DNA of 64,000 bases from Litoribacter populi (GTDB lineage Bacteria; Bacteroidota; Bacteroidia; Cytophagales; Cyclobacteriaceae), in contig NZ_VMKN01000001.1 of assembly GCF_007483685.1 (NCBI RefSeq), forward strand, positions 2,344,393 through 2,408,392, read 5' to 3'. This document shows positions 26,082-36,214 of this stretch, piece by piece. The translations under genes and the position numbers were made by a program. Position 1 is the first letter of the stretch. The number at the start of each line of letters is the position of its first letter. Below the pieces are notes generated by a model. The model saw nothing but the letters and a program-made list of their open reading frames with translations. It was not told the origin of the DNA and did no database searches.

Positions 26082-27359
26082 ATGACTTATCCAGAAACAT
26101 TGGACTATCTGTTCAATGCTTTACCCATGTACCAGAGAATCGGTGCGGCGGCTTATAAGACAGATCTTACCAATACGATTGCCTTATGCAAACATTTGGG
26201 AGATCCACAGCATAAATTCAAATCCATTCATGTCGCCGGAACCAATGGGAAGGGTAGTACTTCCCATTCACTTGCGGCGATATTACAGGAGGCCGGCTAT
26301 ACAGTCGGCCTTTACACTTCCCCCCATTTGAAATCATTTACCGAAAGGATAAAAATCAATGGAAACGAAATCTCGGAAGAGGCTGTAGTGGAATTTGTAG
26401 AAAAAAACAAAGAGTTCTTGGAGGACCTTCAACCAAGCTTTTTTGAAATGACGGTTGGGATGGCCTTTGATTTCTTTGCTCAGAAAAATGTAGATTATGC
26501 GATAGTGGAAGTTGGGCTAGGCGGCAGATTGGATAGTACCAATGTGATCAAACCTGAATTAAGCATCATTACCAATATAGGGCTAGACCACACCCAGTTT
26601 CTGGGCGATACATTACCCAAAATAGCCGCCGAAAAAGCTGGAATTATCAAGCCTGGAGTTCCAGTTGTTATTTCAGAACTTCAGCCCGCCACGCTAAAAG
26701 TTTTCATCCAAAAAGCGGATGAGAATGATTCCCCAATTTATTTCGCAGAAGAGTTTTACCAAGTCCAATTTTATGATATTGATGAGGAGGGGAGAGCAAT
26801 ATTTCAGGCGAATGGAAAACCAATATTTTTAGACCTTACCGGAAAATACCAAGAGAAGAATCTTGCGGGAATACTGAAGGCAATTGATGTATTGAAAGAG
26901 AAAGGTTTAAAAATTGAGACAAAGCACATAGCTGATGGACTACGAAATGTTGTATCATATACTGGTTTAAAAGGTAGATGGCAAAAGATTAATAATCAGC
27001 CTTTAATGTATTGTGATACTGGGCATAATTTTGAAGGGTTCAAATATGTTTTAAAACAGATAGAAGAGACCAGGCATGAGAAACTATTCATGATTTTAGG
27101 CATGGTCAATGACAAGGATGTGAGTAAGGTACTTGCAATGATGCCTAAAAAAGCTGAGTATATCTTTTGCCAAGCAAACATTCCTCGAGCAATGCAGGCT
27201 TCAGATCTTCATTCAGCTGCTTTTCAAGCAGGGTTGACCGGTTCAATTGTTCCTGATGTGAATCAAGCAATTGAGGAAGTTTTGAAAAAGGCGGGGAAAA
27301 ATGATTTTATTTTTGTCGGAGGAAGTACCTTTGTGGTCGCAGAAATCGAGAATTTATAA
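26082..27359 (+). CDS. folC: dihydrofolate synthase/folylpolyglutamate synthase
   Basis: Mur-ligase-family enzyme that makes dihydrofolate from dihydropteroate and glutamate and extends folates with glutamate. 425 aa, full length. P-loop HVAGTNGKGSTSHSLA near residue 51 binds ATP. The segments YTSPHLKSFTERIKINGNEI near residue 78, EVGLGGRLDSTNVI near 143 and GLDHTQFLGDTLPKIAAEKAGIIK near 167 are diagnostic. It begins 11 bases after the TonB-like gene and is followed by trmB with three intervening bases. Confidence 0.96.
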   Translation: MTYPETLDYLFNALPMYQRIGAAAYKTDLTNTIALCKHLGDPQHKFKSIHVAGTNGKGSTSHSLAAILQEAGYTVGLYTSPHLKSFTERIKINGNEISEEAVVEFVEKNKEFLEDLQPSFFEMTVGMAFDFFAQKNVDYAIVEVGLGGRLDSTNVIKPELSIITNIGLDHTQFLGDTLPKIAAEKAGIIKPGVPVVISELQPATLKVFIQKADENDSPIYFAEEFYQVQFYDIDEEGRAIFQANGKPIFLDLTGKYQEKNLAGILKAIDVLKEKGLKIETKHIADGLRNVVSYTGLKGRWQKINNQPLMYCDTGHNFEGFKYVLKQIEETRHEKLFMILGMVNDKDVSKVLAMMPKKAEYIFCQANIPRAMQASDLHSAAFQAGLTGSIVPDVNQAIEEVLKKAGKNDFIFVGGSTFVVAEIENL

Positions 27360-27362
27360 AAA

Positions 27363-28022
27363 ATGGGTAGAAACAAACTCGTCAGGTTTAAGGAAAACGA
27401 GGAAAATTATAACGTCGTTCAGGAAGGGAAACCTTCATTTGAAACCATAAAGGGAAACTGGAAAGCAGAACATTTTGAAAACCAAAATCCTATCGTCGTG
27501 GAACTCGCCTGTGGTAGGGGAGAATTCACCGTTGGATTGGCCAGAGAAAATTCCGAGCAGAACTTTATCGGGGTAGACATAAAAGGTTCAAGAATATGGA
27601 AAGGCAGCAAGACAGCCATTGCTGAAAAAATGGAAAATGTCGCCTTTTTGAGAACGCAGATAGAACAATTAGATAAGTTTTTTGACCAAAATGAAATCCA
27701 CGAGCTTTGGATAACGTTTCCGGATCCAAGACCAAGAGACGGTGATGAAAAGAAGCGCCTGACATCACCAAGATTTTTGGAAATGTACAAATCTATGCTT
27801 GATGAGGGGGGAATCGTTCATCTGAAAACAGACAATACAGGCTTGTTTGAATATACCTTGGATCTATTAAACTCAAGAGTGGATATAGAAAAACTGGAAC
27901 ATACCTTTGATTTTTACCAATCTCCATATCAAAAAGAGCATTTTGGCATAAAAACCAGGTATGAGAAAATCTTCAGCGACATGGGTGAAAAGATCAAATA
28001 TTTGAGATTTTCTTTCAAGTAA
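27363..28022 (+). CDS. trmB: tRNA (guanine46-N7)-methyltransferase
   Basis: S-adenosylmethionine-dependent methyltransferase that forms m7G46 in the variable loop of tRNA. 219 aa. The SAM-binding segment VELACGRGEFTVGLA lies near residue 46, NFIGVDIKGSRIWKG near 69 and the TrmB signature WITFPDPRPRDGDEKKRLTSPRFL near residue 116. Last gene of the run from holA; a strong terminator follows. Confidence 0.96.
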   Translation: MGRNKLVRFKENEENYNVVQEGKPSFETIKGNWKAEHFENQNPIVVELACGRGEFTVGLARENSEQNFIGVDIKGSRIWKGSKTAIAEKMENVAFLRTQIEQLDKFFDQNEIHELWITFPDPRPRDGDEKKRLTSPRFLEMYKSMLDEGGIVHLKTDNTGLFEYTLDLLNSRVDIEKLEHTFDFYQSPYQKEHFGIKTRYEKIFSDMGEKIKYLRFSFK

Positions 28023-28026
28023 AAAT

Positions 28027-28065
28027 TAAAAAGCTCTCGCCATATTCTAGCGAGAGCTTTTTAAT
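28027..28065. terminator. bidirectional terminator between trmB and the TrpF-like gene
   Basis: Perfect 15-bp stem with core AAAAAGCTCTCGC/GCGAGAGCTTTTT and a 9-base loop (28042-28050), between two convergent genes. Confidence 0.85.
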
Positions 28066-28078
28066 GAAGAAATATAAA

Positions 28079-28702
28079 TTATTCCTCTATTTCCAGCGCT
28101 TCCAAAATGTCAGCCAATTCATCAAAGTCCTTAATACCAGGTTTGATTTCATGACCTCCCTTTAAAGCTATTCCTTTGATCTGTGTGTTCTCCACAATGC
28201 CTTTCACATTTTCAGCATTTATATCAAAACCAACCAAAACATCACATTTGGCGCTCAGCTCATTGATTTTTTCTTTCGCCACCTCATCCATTTCAATATC
28301 TCCCTCAAGTAATACGACAATTCCACCGTCTTTGAGAGATTCAGCAAGGATTAGGATTTCATCCAAACGATCCACACTTTCAAGCTCGACCTTCCAAATC
28401 AACCCATAATTAGTATTTAAGAGCATTTGTAGATGCGCCTCCTCTTCAATCTGGATAAAGGAGAAGCCTTCATAGTTTTGCAGAGTCGAAAGAATATTTT
28501 CCGGATGGGAATGTTTGAATTCTGCCACAAACTCGACACCTGAAACCCAGTCGGACAATTCCTTGAATTTTTGTGGTGATATATAATTTGAGTCGTTTTC
28601 TTCCAAAGCAAAGCCCATCACATTGACATACATGCCAGCACAATAGCGTGCATCACTTAGATTGTTTACGCTGCTGATTTTAACAAAGGTTTTTAAAGCC
28701 AT
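28079..28702 (-). CDS. TrpF-like (phosphoribosylanthranilate isomerase-like) protein, probably not catalytic
   Basis: 207-aa TIM-barrel-type protein that aligns with TrpF along its whole length: FVKISSVNNLSDA matches VKICGITNLEDA, YISPQKF matches YISPEDA and KPGIKDFDELADILEAL matches the TrpF C-terminus. The catalytic Cys of KICG is Ser here, and the strand that should supply the catalytic Asp reads GGIVVLLEGD, which lacks the usual LLD-T pattern. No trp gene lies nearby. It is therefore probably a diverged paralogue with another role. Divergent from a lipoprotein gene. Confidence 0.72.
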   Translation of the reverse strand: MALKTFVKISSVNNLSDARYCAGMYVNVMGFALEENDSNYISPQKFKELSDWVSGVEFVAEFKHSHPENILSTLQNYEGFSFIQIEEEAHLQMLLNTNYGLIWKVELESVDRLDEILILAESLKDGGIVVLLEGDIEMDEVAKEKINELSAKCDVLVGFDINAENVKGIVENTQIKGIALKGGHEIKPGIKDFDELADILEALEIEE

Positions 28703-28728
28703 TAGTTGTTCGTTTTTCCTGTAAAATT

Positions 28729-28736
28729 CAAAGATA
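28729..28736 (-). promoter_or_regulatory. candidate -7 element of the TrpF-like gene
   Basis: TATCTTTG on the minus strand fits TAnnTTTG and ends 26 bases before the start codon; no good -33 TTG was seen. Confidence 0.35.
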
Positions 28737-28786
28737 CACAGAATTTATTTTCTTCCTTTTGCCTGACCACTTTCAAAAGAAAGATG

Positions 28787-28794
28787 TATTTTTG
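28787..28794 (+). promoter_or_regulatory. candidate -7 element of the lipoprotein gene
   Basis: TATTTTTG fits TAnnTTTG 26 bases upstream of ATG 28821. A TTTTG lies 25 bases upstream, slightly beyond the usual spacing. Confidence 0.35.
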
Positions 28795-28820
28795 GAACAA
28801 ACTGGAATCTATCCCAATTC

Positions 28821-29495
28821 ATGAAAGCTCTCTATTTAGTCTTTCTCTTCTTTGTATTTTTCTCCTGTCAGAAATCCGAGGACATGCCTTTGGACCATGG
28901 GTATGATTATCAGCCACTTCAGCAAGGATTTAGATGGACTTATGAGTTGGCAGAGACCATTTGTTTTGGTGAAAATGACTGTGAATCGGATAGTTTTTTT
29001 CTAAGAGACTCCGTAGCACAAAGCTACAAATCCGAAAACAAGTTGGATATCTTTGTAATTGTCAGGAAAAAATCCACAGATAGAAGAATTTGGGAAATTG
29101 ATAGTCAATATACCCTGCACGTAGATCAAGGTAAACTTTTGAGAAGAATGGAAAATGAATTTATCGTTCCATTAATATTTCCGCCTAATGAGAATCGACG
29201 GTGGGACGGAAACCTTTATAGTACTTCTCAAGAGGAAATCTTCGAAATTTTGAAAGAGAAAAATTATAGGGTGGGACAGCTTAACTTTTCAGAGGTGTTA
29301 AAGGTTTTACATGAGGATTTCGATGACAAAATTACTTCACGGGACATTCGCTTTGAGGTGTTTGCCAAAAACATTGGAATGGTGGAAAGTTTCCATGAGA
29401 GATTTAGCTACTGTTCACGAAATGATTGCCTTGGGGAACAAAGGATAGAATCGGGCCGTTTAACGCATATAAAGTTGCTTTCATATGATCAATAG
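28821..29495 (+). CDS. hypothetical lipoprotein
   Basis: 224-aa protein with a lipoprotein signal peptide: hydrophobic residues 4-15, then FFSC with the modified Cys at 16 followed by polar and acidic residues, a context seen in Bacteroidota surface lipoproteins. The rest is hydrophilic, with several Cys (CFGENDCESD, CSRNDC) that may form disulphides. I recognise no family. The stop overlaps the subtilase start by 11 bases, so the two are likely co-translated; it could serve as an accessory or inhibitor of the protease, which is inference. Confidence 0.7.
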   Translation: MKALYLVFLFFVFFSCQKSEDMPLDHGYDYQPLQQGFRWTYELAETICFGENDCESDSFFLRDSVAQSYKSENKLDIFVIVRKKSTDRRIWEIDSQYTLHVDQGKLLRRMENEFIVPLIFPPNENRRWDGNLYSTSQEEIFEILKEKNYRVGQLNFSEVLKVLHEDFDDKITSRDIRFEVFAKNIGMVESFHERFSYCSRNDCLGEQRIESGRLTHIKLLSYDQ

Positions 29496-31122
29496 TAAAA
29501 TAGCCTTTCTTGGGATTACTTTTTGCCTACTGAGTCTTACCTTGATGGCTCAGGATAGGTTTGCCATACAGTACAAGTACAAGCCTCAAACTTCTTTCCA
29601 ACTTGATTCTCCACTAGATTTTGTAACAGAGGAGACTTTGAAAAGAAGAGTTAGGGAGCAGGTTAGTTTAGATAGTTTAGACCTTCCTGTTTCGGAAAAG
29701 TACATTGAAATTATTGAACCCCTAGTGGACAAAATTCAGTACCATACCAAATGGTTGAATTCATCTATTGTGGTGGCCTCTGAAGCACAAATAGAAGAGA
29801 TAAAAACATTGCCTTTTGTCGAAAATGTCGAACTGGTAGGACGGGGATTTTATGATTATGGCCAATCCGCTAGAAAAGAAGCTTTTAAAATCCCAATTAA
29901 GATTAGGTTAAAATCAAAAAATGATAAAGCCTACATATTCCAGAATGAATTACTGGGCATACCGGAAATGCACGAGGAAGGCTTTACCGGAGAAGGTGTC
30001 ACCATTGCTGTTTTTGATGGGGGATTCCAAAATGCGGATAGGATTGATGCTTTGAAGCATCTTTTCGATAATGACCGGATCATTGCCACTCAAGATTTTG
30101 TTATTCCAGGATCTGATGAGGTTTACCGTACTGACACACATGGAACGGGTTCTTTGTCACTAATAGCAGCATTTGACCCAAATTCATTGGTGGCAGGCGC
30201 CTATAATGCCAATTACATTCTTTGCATTACTGAGGACATCAGTTCAGAATATAGAATTGAAGAATATAACTGGGTCAGAGCAGCAGAATTTGCCGATAGC
30301 CTGGGCGTGGATATTATCAACAGCTCTTTAGGTTATAATATATTTAATGAGTCCTCAATGAATTATACGAAAGAGGAACTAGATGGCAAAACTGCGGTGA
30401 TCACCCGAGGGGCGAATATTGCTGCTGAAAAGGGAATAATGGTTGTGTCAAGTGCTGGAAATGAAGGAAACGGTTCTTGGAAAAGCATAACAGCTCCTGC
30501 TGATGCGTATGGAATACTCTCTGTGGGCTCAGTGACCAATAGCCTGCAGAAATCAAATTTTAGCAGTATAGGACCAACCTCAGATGGTCGGATAAAACCA
30601 GAGGTCTCCGCACTTGGAAGCAGTGTTACCCTTTGGAGAAATAATTCTGCCATCGGAACAGCGAGTGGAACATCTTTCTCTGCTCCTCAAGTGGCAGCAT
30701 TGGCAGCTGGTTTGTGGGAAGCGAAACCAGAATTGACCAAAAACGAACTTTTAGATCTCATTCTTACCACCTCTAGCCAGGCTGAAGAGCCAGACAATGA
30801 TTTGGGTTATGGCATACCTAACTTTACCAGGGCTTATTTTGGGATAGTAACAGAAGTGGAAAGAGAGATTGAAGAGGCAAAATTGAATATTTTCCCAAAC
30901 CCATCAGACGGGAATGAGCTATATATCAATTACGGTCGCTTAAATGAATGTGAGTTTAGCCTTTATGATATAAACGGTAAACTACTTTCCACTGCTAGCC
31001 TCAACCGAAACTCTTACGACCAGCCCTATTCGGTTTCAGTTGGAGATCTGCGGGCAGGTATGTATATCATCCAAGTTAGGGAATCAAATCGCCCGCAACG
31101 AATTAAGTTTGTAAAAAAATAG
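29485..31122 (+). CDS. S8 subtilisin-like peptidase with T9SS sorting domain
   Basis: 545-aa secreted serine protease. Signal peptide residues 1-22; a prodomain-like region to about 160; the S8 catalytic triad is Asp178 (IAVFDGG), His219 (THGTGS) and Ser397 (GTSFSAPQ), with oxyanion-hole Asn326 (SSAGNEG). Residues ~463-545 form a type A type IX sorting domain (LNIFPNPSDGNEL, LYDINGKLL, GMYIIQV, final KFVKK). This implies a type IX system elsewhere in the genome. The start overlaps the lipoprotein gene. Confidence 0.93.
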   Translation: MINSKIAFLGITFCLLSLTLMAQDRFAIQYKYKPQTSFQLDSPLDFVTEETLKRRVREQVSLDSLDLPVSEKYIEIIEPLVDKIQYHTKWLNSSIVVASEAQIEEIKTLPFVENVELVGRGFYDYGQSARKEAFKIPIKIRLKSKNDKAYIFQNELLGIPEMHEEGFTGEGVTIAVFDGGFQNADRIDALKHLFDNDRIIATQDFVIPGSDEVYRTDTHGTGSLSLIAAFDPNSLVAGAYNANYILCITEDISSEYRIEEYNWVRAAEFADSLGVDIINSSLGYNIFNESSMNYTKEELDGKTAVITRGANIAAEKGIMVVSSAGNEGNGSWKSITAPADAYGILSVGSVTNSLQKSNFSSIGPTSDGRIKPEVSALGSSVTLWRNNSAIGTASGTSFSAPQVAALAAGLWEAKPELTKNELLDLILTTSSQAEEPDNDLGYGIPNFTRAYFGIVTEVEREIEEAKLNIFPNPSDGNELYINYGRLNECEFSLYDINGKLLSTASLNRNSYDQPYSVSVGDLRAGMYIIQVRESNRPQRIKFVKK

Positions 31123-31151
31123 TTTAATCAATTACATATAACCCCCAAGTA

Positions 31152-31805
31152 ATGAGTGTATTAATTGCGCCATCAGTTCTGGCGTCTGACTTTGCCAATC
31201 TCCAAAGCGAGGTTGAAATGCTAAACGATTCCCAAGCAGACTACATCCACGTTGATATCATGGACGGGGTGTTTGTCCCCAATATTTCATTTGGTATCCC
31301 AGTAACTGAGGCAATTAAAAAACATGCTAAAAAGCCTTTAGATGTCCATTTGATGATAGTCAATCCAGATCAATATTTGGAAGCTTTCAAAAATGCCGGT
31401 GCGGAAATAATTTCAGTACACGTAGAGGCCTGCAACCATTTGCATAGAACCCTTCAAGCAATAAAGGATCTTGGTTGCAAGGCCGGGGTAGCAGTTAACC
31501 CTCATACATCGGTTGACCTGCTGGAAGATGTTATCCAAGATATTGACCTTGTTTGTTTAATGTCTGTTAATCCTGGTTTCGGAGGGCAAAAGTTTATTGA
31601 AAACACCTATAAGAAGGTTCGAAAGCTCAAAGAAATGATCAAAAAGGCAGGGTCATCTACTCTAATTGAGATAGATGGGGGAGTAAACCAGGAGAATGCA
31701 CCTAAGTTATTTGAAGCAGGTGCAGATGTATTGGTAGCAGGAAGTTTTGTTTTCAGCGCCAGTGATCCAAAAGCAACTATTGCCCAATTGAAGAATATTA
31801 GATAA
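31152..31805 (+). CDS. rpe: ribulose-phosphate 3-epimerase
   Basis: Interconverts ribulose 5-phosphate and xylulose 5-phosphate in the pentose phosphate pathway. 217-aa TIM barrel. Diagnostic segments are IAPSVLASDFANL at residue 5, YIHVDIMDGVFVPNISFG near 31, LDVHLMI near 63, LMSVNPGFGGQKFI near 138 and EIDGGVNQEN near 174, which carry the metal-binding His and Asp residues. Spaced 29 bases from the subtilase. Confidence 0.96.
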   Translation: MSVLIAPSVLASDFANLQSEVEMLNDSQADYIHVDIMDGVFVPNISFGIPVTEAIKKHAKKPLDVHLMIVNPDQYLEAFKNAGAEIISVHVEACNHLHRTLQAIKDLGCKAGVAVNPHTSVDLLEDVIQDIDLVCLMSVNPGFGGQKFIENTYKKVRKLKEMIKKAGSSTLIEIDGGVNQENAPKLFEAGADVLVAGSFVFSASDPKATIAQLKNIR

Positions 31806-31951
31806 GTACAATAAAAAATGTGTTTATTTTGATTTAAGAAGCTTTAACTAACGAAATGGCGCATTTTTTGAAATATTTCTTGTTATCTTAACCGGAATCA
31901 ATTTAATTGAAACCTTGAATTACGAAAATTAACCTAAACTAAATAAATACG

Positions 31952-32473
31952 ATGAAGCGATTATTTGTATTAGCTATTTTACTTGCCGGCCTGATGAATG
32001 TTAATGCCTATGCGCAGACTGAAGCCAATTCCGATGAGATTACTGAGGAAGAGCTTGAGAAATTTGCCGCCATGGAAGATTCTGTAATGGCCTTCTATGA
32101 AAGTAAGAACGAAGAGCTTGTTGACATGATCAAAAACAACGAGACTATCGAAGGTGCAGGAAGATACAATGAGATCAAAGCTGCTTGGGGTGATGAGGAG
32201 AAAATGGAAGCTGCAAATGTAACTGATGAGGAAAAAGAGGCTTACCAAGAAATCCTTGACTTCATGGAGGAACTAGCCAAAGAAGTGAGAGAGTTGAAAA
32301 CGAACATCATCATGGACAAAGATCAATTAGGGGCGGCAACCTATAACAAGATCAACAAAGCTATGAAGGAAGATCCTGAGATGAAAGAAAAGGTAGACAC
32401 TAAAATTGCTGAGAAAAAAGAGGAGAGAGAAGCCAGAGCAGGTGAGGAGTCAGATGCAACTGATGCTGAGTAA
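31952..32473 (+). CDS. exported acidic coiled-coil protein
   Basis: 173-aa protein with a signal peptide ending AYAQ (residue ~22), then a highly charged, helix-forming sequence rich in Glu, Lys and Met (EEEKEAYQEILDFMEEL-like) and a terminal EEREARAG region. No recognised domain. It stands alone: 146 bases after rpe and just before a strong terminator. It may be a small periplasmic chaperone-like protein, which is speculation from composition only. Confidence 0.7.
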   Translation: MKRLFVLAILLAGLMNVNAYAQTEANSDEITEEELEKFAAMEDSVMAFYESKNEELVDMIKNNETIEGAGRYNEIKAAWGDEEKMEAANVTDEEKEAYQEILDFMEELAKEVRELKTNIIMDKDQLGAATYNKINKAMKEDPEMKEKVDTKIAEKKEEREARAGEESDATDAE

Positions 32474-32497
32474 TACAAATCAGTAAAATAAACTTAT

Positions 32498-32530
32498 AAA
32501 AAAGCCTTCTGTCACACAGAAGGCTTTTTT
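32498..32530 (+). terminator. terminator after the coiled-coil protein gene
   Basis: Perfect 15-bp stem with core AAAAAAGCCTTCTGT/ACAGAAGGCTTTTTT, 3-base loop CAC, T-tract. Confidence 0.85.
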
Positions 32531-32582
32531 ATTTCCATTATTGAGCGATTAGCCGTAATTTAGAAATTCAGTTTGACCGATA

Positions 32583-33566
32583 ATGATGAAAGTTACAACA
32601 AAGCTACCTGGATTATTAATTGTCCTATTTTCCTTTTTGGCCATTACGGCAGAGGCTCAGGAGGACTATTTTGGGATTGACACCAAAGCACGGAAACCAA
32701 AGAGCCATACTGGTTTTGGAAATGCAGCTCGGAATGTGCTTAGTAGCATCAGTTTGGATGTAGCTGGCGGCTATGGATACCATTTTCATAAATTAGATTT
32801 TATTTCAACCGATTACTTGGCTTATCCTATTTCCTATTTAGGTGAAGAAAGCGCCCCAGGTATAGGAATGGGGGAGGAAGTAAGCTTCAGAGGATCAAAC
32901 ATTGCCCTTCCTGTCAATGCAGCTGTCAAAATCGACCTTTTCGGCATAGCAACCATTGGAGGAGGGGTCGCCCGAGAATGGGGAAGAATGAATGCTCCCA
33001 CATTTGGGGATTATGCATTTAACTATGCCACGCACGCTTATGTATTTGATAAGCTGTATGGTTCTGTGGGAATTATCATATACGATGCTAGAAAAAGGGC
33101 TTCGTTTCTTAATTGGCGCTATAGAAAGTATTCAGGAAGCAACACCTATATGCAAGCTGAACGGAAACTTAGATTGAGGCAGCATTACCCTTGGAGGTTC
33201 ATTTTGGAAGGGGAGGCCGGACAGATCATGATACGGGAATCTTTTGACCCCAACTTGGTGTCCGTTGATCCATTTTATGGTGTCGGTGTAAGAATAGAAC
33301 GAGACCTTTCTGATTACGTGAAAGTGTATGCCAAGCCGAACTTTGAAGTTAGAAGAATGGAATTACAACATCCAACACTCGAAGAAAGTCAAATTTTCTC
33401 CCAACAGCTTTTCACCTTAAATGCTGGAATCTCATTGCGGTTGCCGGGCACAAAAAGGTGTAAGGTCAGTGGCTGTGGGGTGAAAATGAAGCACATACAT
33501 GACGGCGTAGAATATCGCGGTAGTTCTATATTCAACATGCAAAACCGAAAGATAGGCCAGTGGTAG
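32583..33566 (+). CDS. hypothetical outer-membrane beta-barrel protein
   Basis: 327-aa exported protein with a signal peptide ending AEAQ near residue 25. The middle contains alternating beta-strands typical of a barrel (LDVAGGYGYHFHKLDFIS, GVGVRIERDLSDYVKVYAKPNFEVRR, FTLNAGISLRLPG). A basic C-terminal tail follows the last strand, with KRCKVSGCGVKMKHIHDG and a final IGQW, which is unusual for a barrel. Start at ATG 32583 or ATG 32586. I recognise no named family. Confidence 0.62.
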   Translation: MMKVTTKLPGLLIVLFSFLAITAEAQEDYFGIDTKARKPKSHTGFGNAARNVLSSISLDVAGGYGYHFHKLDFISTDYLAYPISYLGEESAPGIGMGEEVSFRGSNIALPVNAAVKIDLFGIATIGGGVAREWGRMNAPTFGDYAFNYATHAYVFDKLYGSVGIIIYDARKRASFLNWRYRKYSGSNTYMQAERKLRLRQHYPWRFILEGEAGQIMIRESFDPNLVSVDPFYGVGVRIERDLSDYVKVYAKPNFEVRRMELQHPTLEESQIFSQQLFTLNAGISLRLPGTKRCKVSGCGVKMKHIHDGVEYRGSSIFNMQNRKIGQW

Positions 33567-33662
33567 AATGAAATCCTTATTTTTGGTTAAATCACGCTTA
33601 TTTACAGTTTTAAAACCTTATTCTTTTTATTATCTTGCAAACTAATATTGAGAAATTTACTT

Positions 33663-36203
33663 ATGGCTCAAGGACAAAACGAGAACATTATACCAATTAA
33701 TATAGAAGAGGAAATGCGCGGAGCGTACATCGATTATTCGATGTCAGTTATCGTCTCTAGAGCATTGCCTGATGTTAGGGATGGCCTAAAACCTGTTCAC
33801 AGAAGAATTCTTTACGGAATGCAGGAATTGGGTGTTTCCCATAACAAACCTTATAAAAAATCAGCAAGAATAGTCGGTGAAGTACTCGGTAAATATCACC
33901 CTCATGGTGATTCAGCCGTGTATGAGACCATGGTTAGGATGGCCCAGCATTGGTCCTTGAGATACCCTTTGGTCGATCCACAGGGTAACTTTGGTTCCGT
34001 AGATGGGGATTCCCCTGCAGCCATGCGTTACACTGAGGCAAGATTGAAAAGGATCGCTGAGGAGTTATTGGTGGATATCAATAAGGAAACAGTTGATTTT
34101 CAATTGAACTTCGATGATTCCTTAAAGGAGCCTGTAGTTTTACCTGCTAAGATTCCTAACCTTTTGCTTAACGGTGCCAGTGGTATTGCGGTAGGTATGG
34201 CTACCAACATGGCTCCCCACAACCTGGGTGAGGTCGTGGATGGTATTACTGCCTATATCGACAACCGTGATATTACCATTGCGGAGCTGATGGAATTTAT
34301 TATCGCCCCAGATTTTCCAACTGGGGGTATCATCTACGGTTACAATGGGGTAAAATCCGCCTTTGAAACTGGAAGAGGCCGCGTAGTCATGCGAGGTAAA
34401 GCTACCGTGGAAACCAAGGACAACGGTAAGGAAATGATCGTGATCCACGAGATCCCATATCTGGTCAACAAGGCCAATATGATCGAGAAAACGGCTCAAT
34501 TAATAAATGAGAAGAAACTAGAAGGAATTTCCGCCATCCGTGACGAATCAGACCGTCAGGGTATGCGTATCGTTTATGAGTTGAAGAAGGATGCAATTTC
34601 AAATGTCATTCTTAATAACCTTTATAAGCACACAGGTCTTCAGACATCATTCAGTGTCAATAATGTAGCCTTAGTAAAAGGCCGCCCACATACATTAAAC
34701 CTCAAAGATCTTATCGTCCATTATGTAAACCACCGTCATGAGGTAGTGGTCAGAAGGACTGAGTACGAACTTAGGGAAGCTGAAAAGAGAGCCCACATCC
34801 TTCAAGGTTACTTGATAGCCTTGGATCATTTGGATGAGGTGATTTCTCTAATCAGAAGTTCAAAGGATCCTGAAACAGCTAGAACTAGCTTGATGGAAAG
34901 ATTTGAGCTTAGCGAAATTCAGGCGAGAGCCATACTGGACATGAGGCTTCAGAGGCTTACGGGCATGGAGCGTGAGAAAATCCAGAATGAGTATGATGAA
35001 ATCATGAAACTTATTGAAGAGCTAAAAGAAATTTTGGCCGATGAAGGTAAGAGAATGCAGATTATCAAGGATGAGCTTCAGGAAATGAAAGACCGTTATG
35101 CCGATCCTAGACGTACGGAAATTGAGCATAACGCGGAAGATTTCTCATATGAGGATATGATTCCAAATGAAGAGGTGATAATCACTGTATCTCATCATGG
35201 TTATGTTAAAAGGACTCCTCTTACCGAATATAGAACTCAAAGTAGAGGTGGCGTTGGGTCCAAAGGCGTTTCTACCAAAGTAGACGACTTTACGGAGTAC
35301 ATGTTTACTGCTTCCACCCACAATTACCTTTTGATCTTTACTGATAAAGGGAAATTGTTCTGGTTGAAAACCTATGCTATTCCTGAGGGCAGCAAAACTT
35401 CCAAAGGCCGTCCAATCCAGAACTTGATGAACATCGAAAGCGATGACAAGATCCGCTCGATCATTCAAGTGACCGATCTCAACGATCAGGATTACATCAA
35501 TAATAATTTCTTGGTGATGGTGACCAAAAATGGTATCATCAAGAAGACAACCCTAGAGCAATATTCCCGTCCTAGAACCAATGGAATCATTGCATTGAAT
35601 ATCCGCGAGGACGATCAATTGCTCAATGTGGAAATGACCCATGGCGATGCACACATCATCATAGCAGCTAAATCCGGTAGGGCGATTCACTTCCATGAAT
35701 CCACAGTAAGACCGATGGGTAGGACCGCTACAGGGGTAAAAGCCATCTCTTTAAAGGACGAAAATGACTATGTCGTTGGCATGGTTTGTGCCTTACGCGA
35801 AGACGCGACCCTTTTGGTTGTTTCAGAAAAAGGCTATGGAAAACGTTCACCTTTGGATGAATATAGAATCACCAATAGGGGAGGAAAAGGTGTGAAAGCC
35901 ATGAACGTAACCGAAAAAACTGGTAGTCTAGTTGCAATTAAAGAAGTGGTAGATACGGATGATTTAATGATAATTAACAAATCAGGCATCACAATCCGAA
36001 CTCCAGTGGCCGATTTGAGGGTTATGGGAAGGGCAACTCAAGGTGTTAGGTTGATCAAACTAAACGAAAATGATGAAATTTCGTCTATAGAGAAAATTGA
36101 GCGAATTGAAGAAATAGTGGACGCTACCATTGATGAGGCTAACGACCAGACCGACAATGACGCTGAAGACAACAATACAGAAAAACCAAACAATATAGAA
36201 TAA
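33663..36203 (+). CDS. gyrA: DNA gyrase subunit A
   Basis: Type II topoisomerase subunit that cuts and rejoins DNA during negative supercoiling. 846 aa from ATG 33663. Active-site Tyr123 lies in [10 protein letters not shown]. The quinolone-region residues are Ser84 and Glu88 in [10 protein letters not shown]. The C-terminal wheel has GyrA-box-like motifs such as [10 protein letters not shown] and [11 protein letters not shown], and an acidic tail follows. A TTG at 33648 extends the frame by five codons but is not needed. A TPR gene follows after 11 bases. Confidence 0.96.
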   Translation: MAQGQNENIIPINIEEEMRGAYIDYSMSVIVSRALPDVRDGLKPVHRRILYGMQELGVSHNKPYKKSARIVGEVLGKYHPHGDSAVYETMVRMAQHWSLRYPLVDPQGNFGSVDGDSPAAMRYTEARLKRIAEELLVDINKETVDFQLNFDDSLKEPVVLPAKIPNLLLNGASGIAVGMATNMAPHNLGEVVDGITAYIDNRDITIAELMEFIIAPDFPTGGIIYGYNGVKSAFETGRGRVVMRGKATVETKDNGKEMIVIHEIPYLVNKANMIEKTAQLINEKKLEGISAIRDESDRQGMRIVYELKKDAISNVILNNLYKHTGLQTSFSVNNVALVKGRPHTLNLKDLIVHYVNHRHEVVVRRTEYELREAEKRAHILQGYLIALDHLDEVISLIRSSKDPETARTSLMERFELSEIQARAILDMRLQRLTGMEREKIQNEYDEIMKLIEELKEILADEGKRMQIIKDELQEMKDRYADPRRTEIEHNAEDFSYEDMIPNEEVIITVSHHGYVKRTPLTEYRTQSRGGVGSKGVSTKVDDFTEYMFTASTHNYLLIFTDKGKLFWLKTYAIPEGSKTSKGRPIQNLMNIESDDKIRSIIQVTDLNDQDYINNNFLVMVTKNGIIKKTTLEQYSRPRTNGIIALNIREDDQLLNVEMTHGDAHIIIAAKSGRAIHFHESTVRPMGRTATGVKAISLKDENDYVVGMVCALREDATLLVVSEKGYGKRSPLDEYRITNRGGKGVKAMNVTEKTGSLVAIKEVVDTDDLMIINKSGITIRTPVADLRVMGRATQGVRLIKLNENDEISSIEKIERIEEIVDATIDEANDQTDNDAEDNNTEKPNNIE

Positions 36204-36214
36204 ACATACGACAA

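Noticed and set aside
33721-33960. Quinolone-resistance changes in gyrA
   Set aside because: The residues are Ser84 and Glu88, which are common natural states and give no support for resistance.
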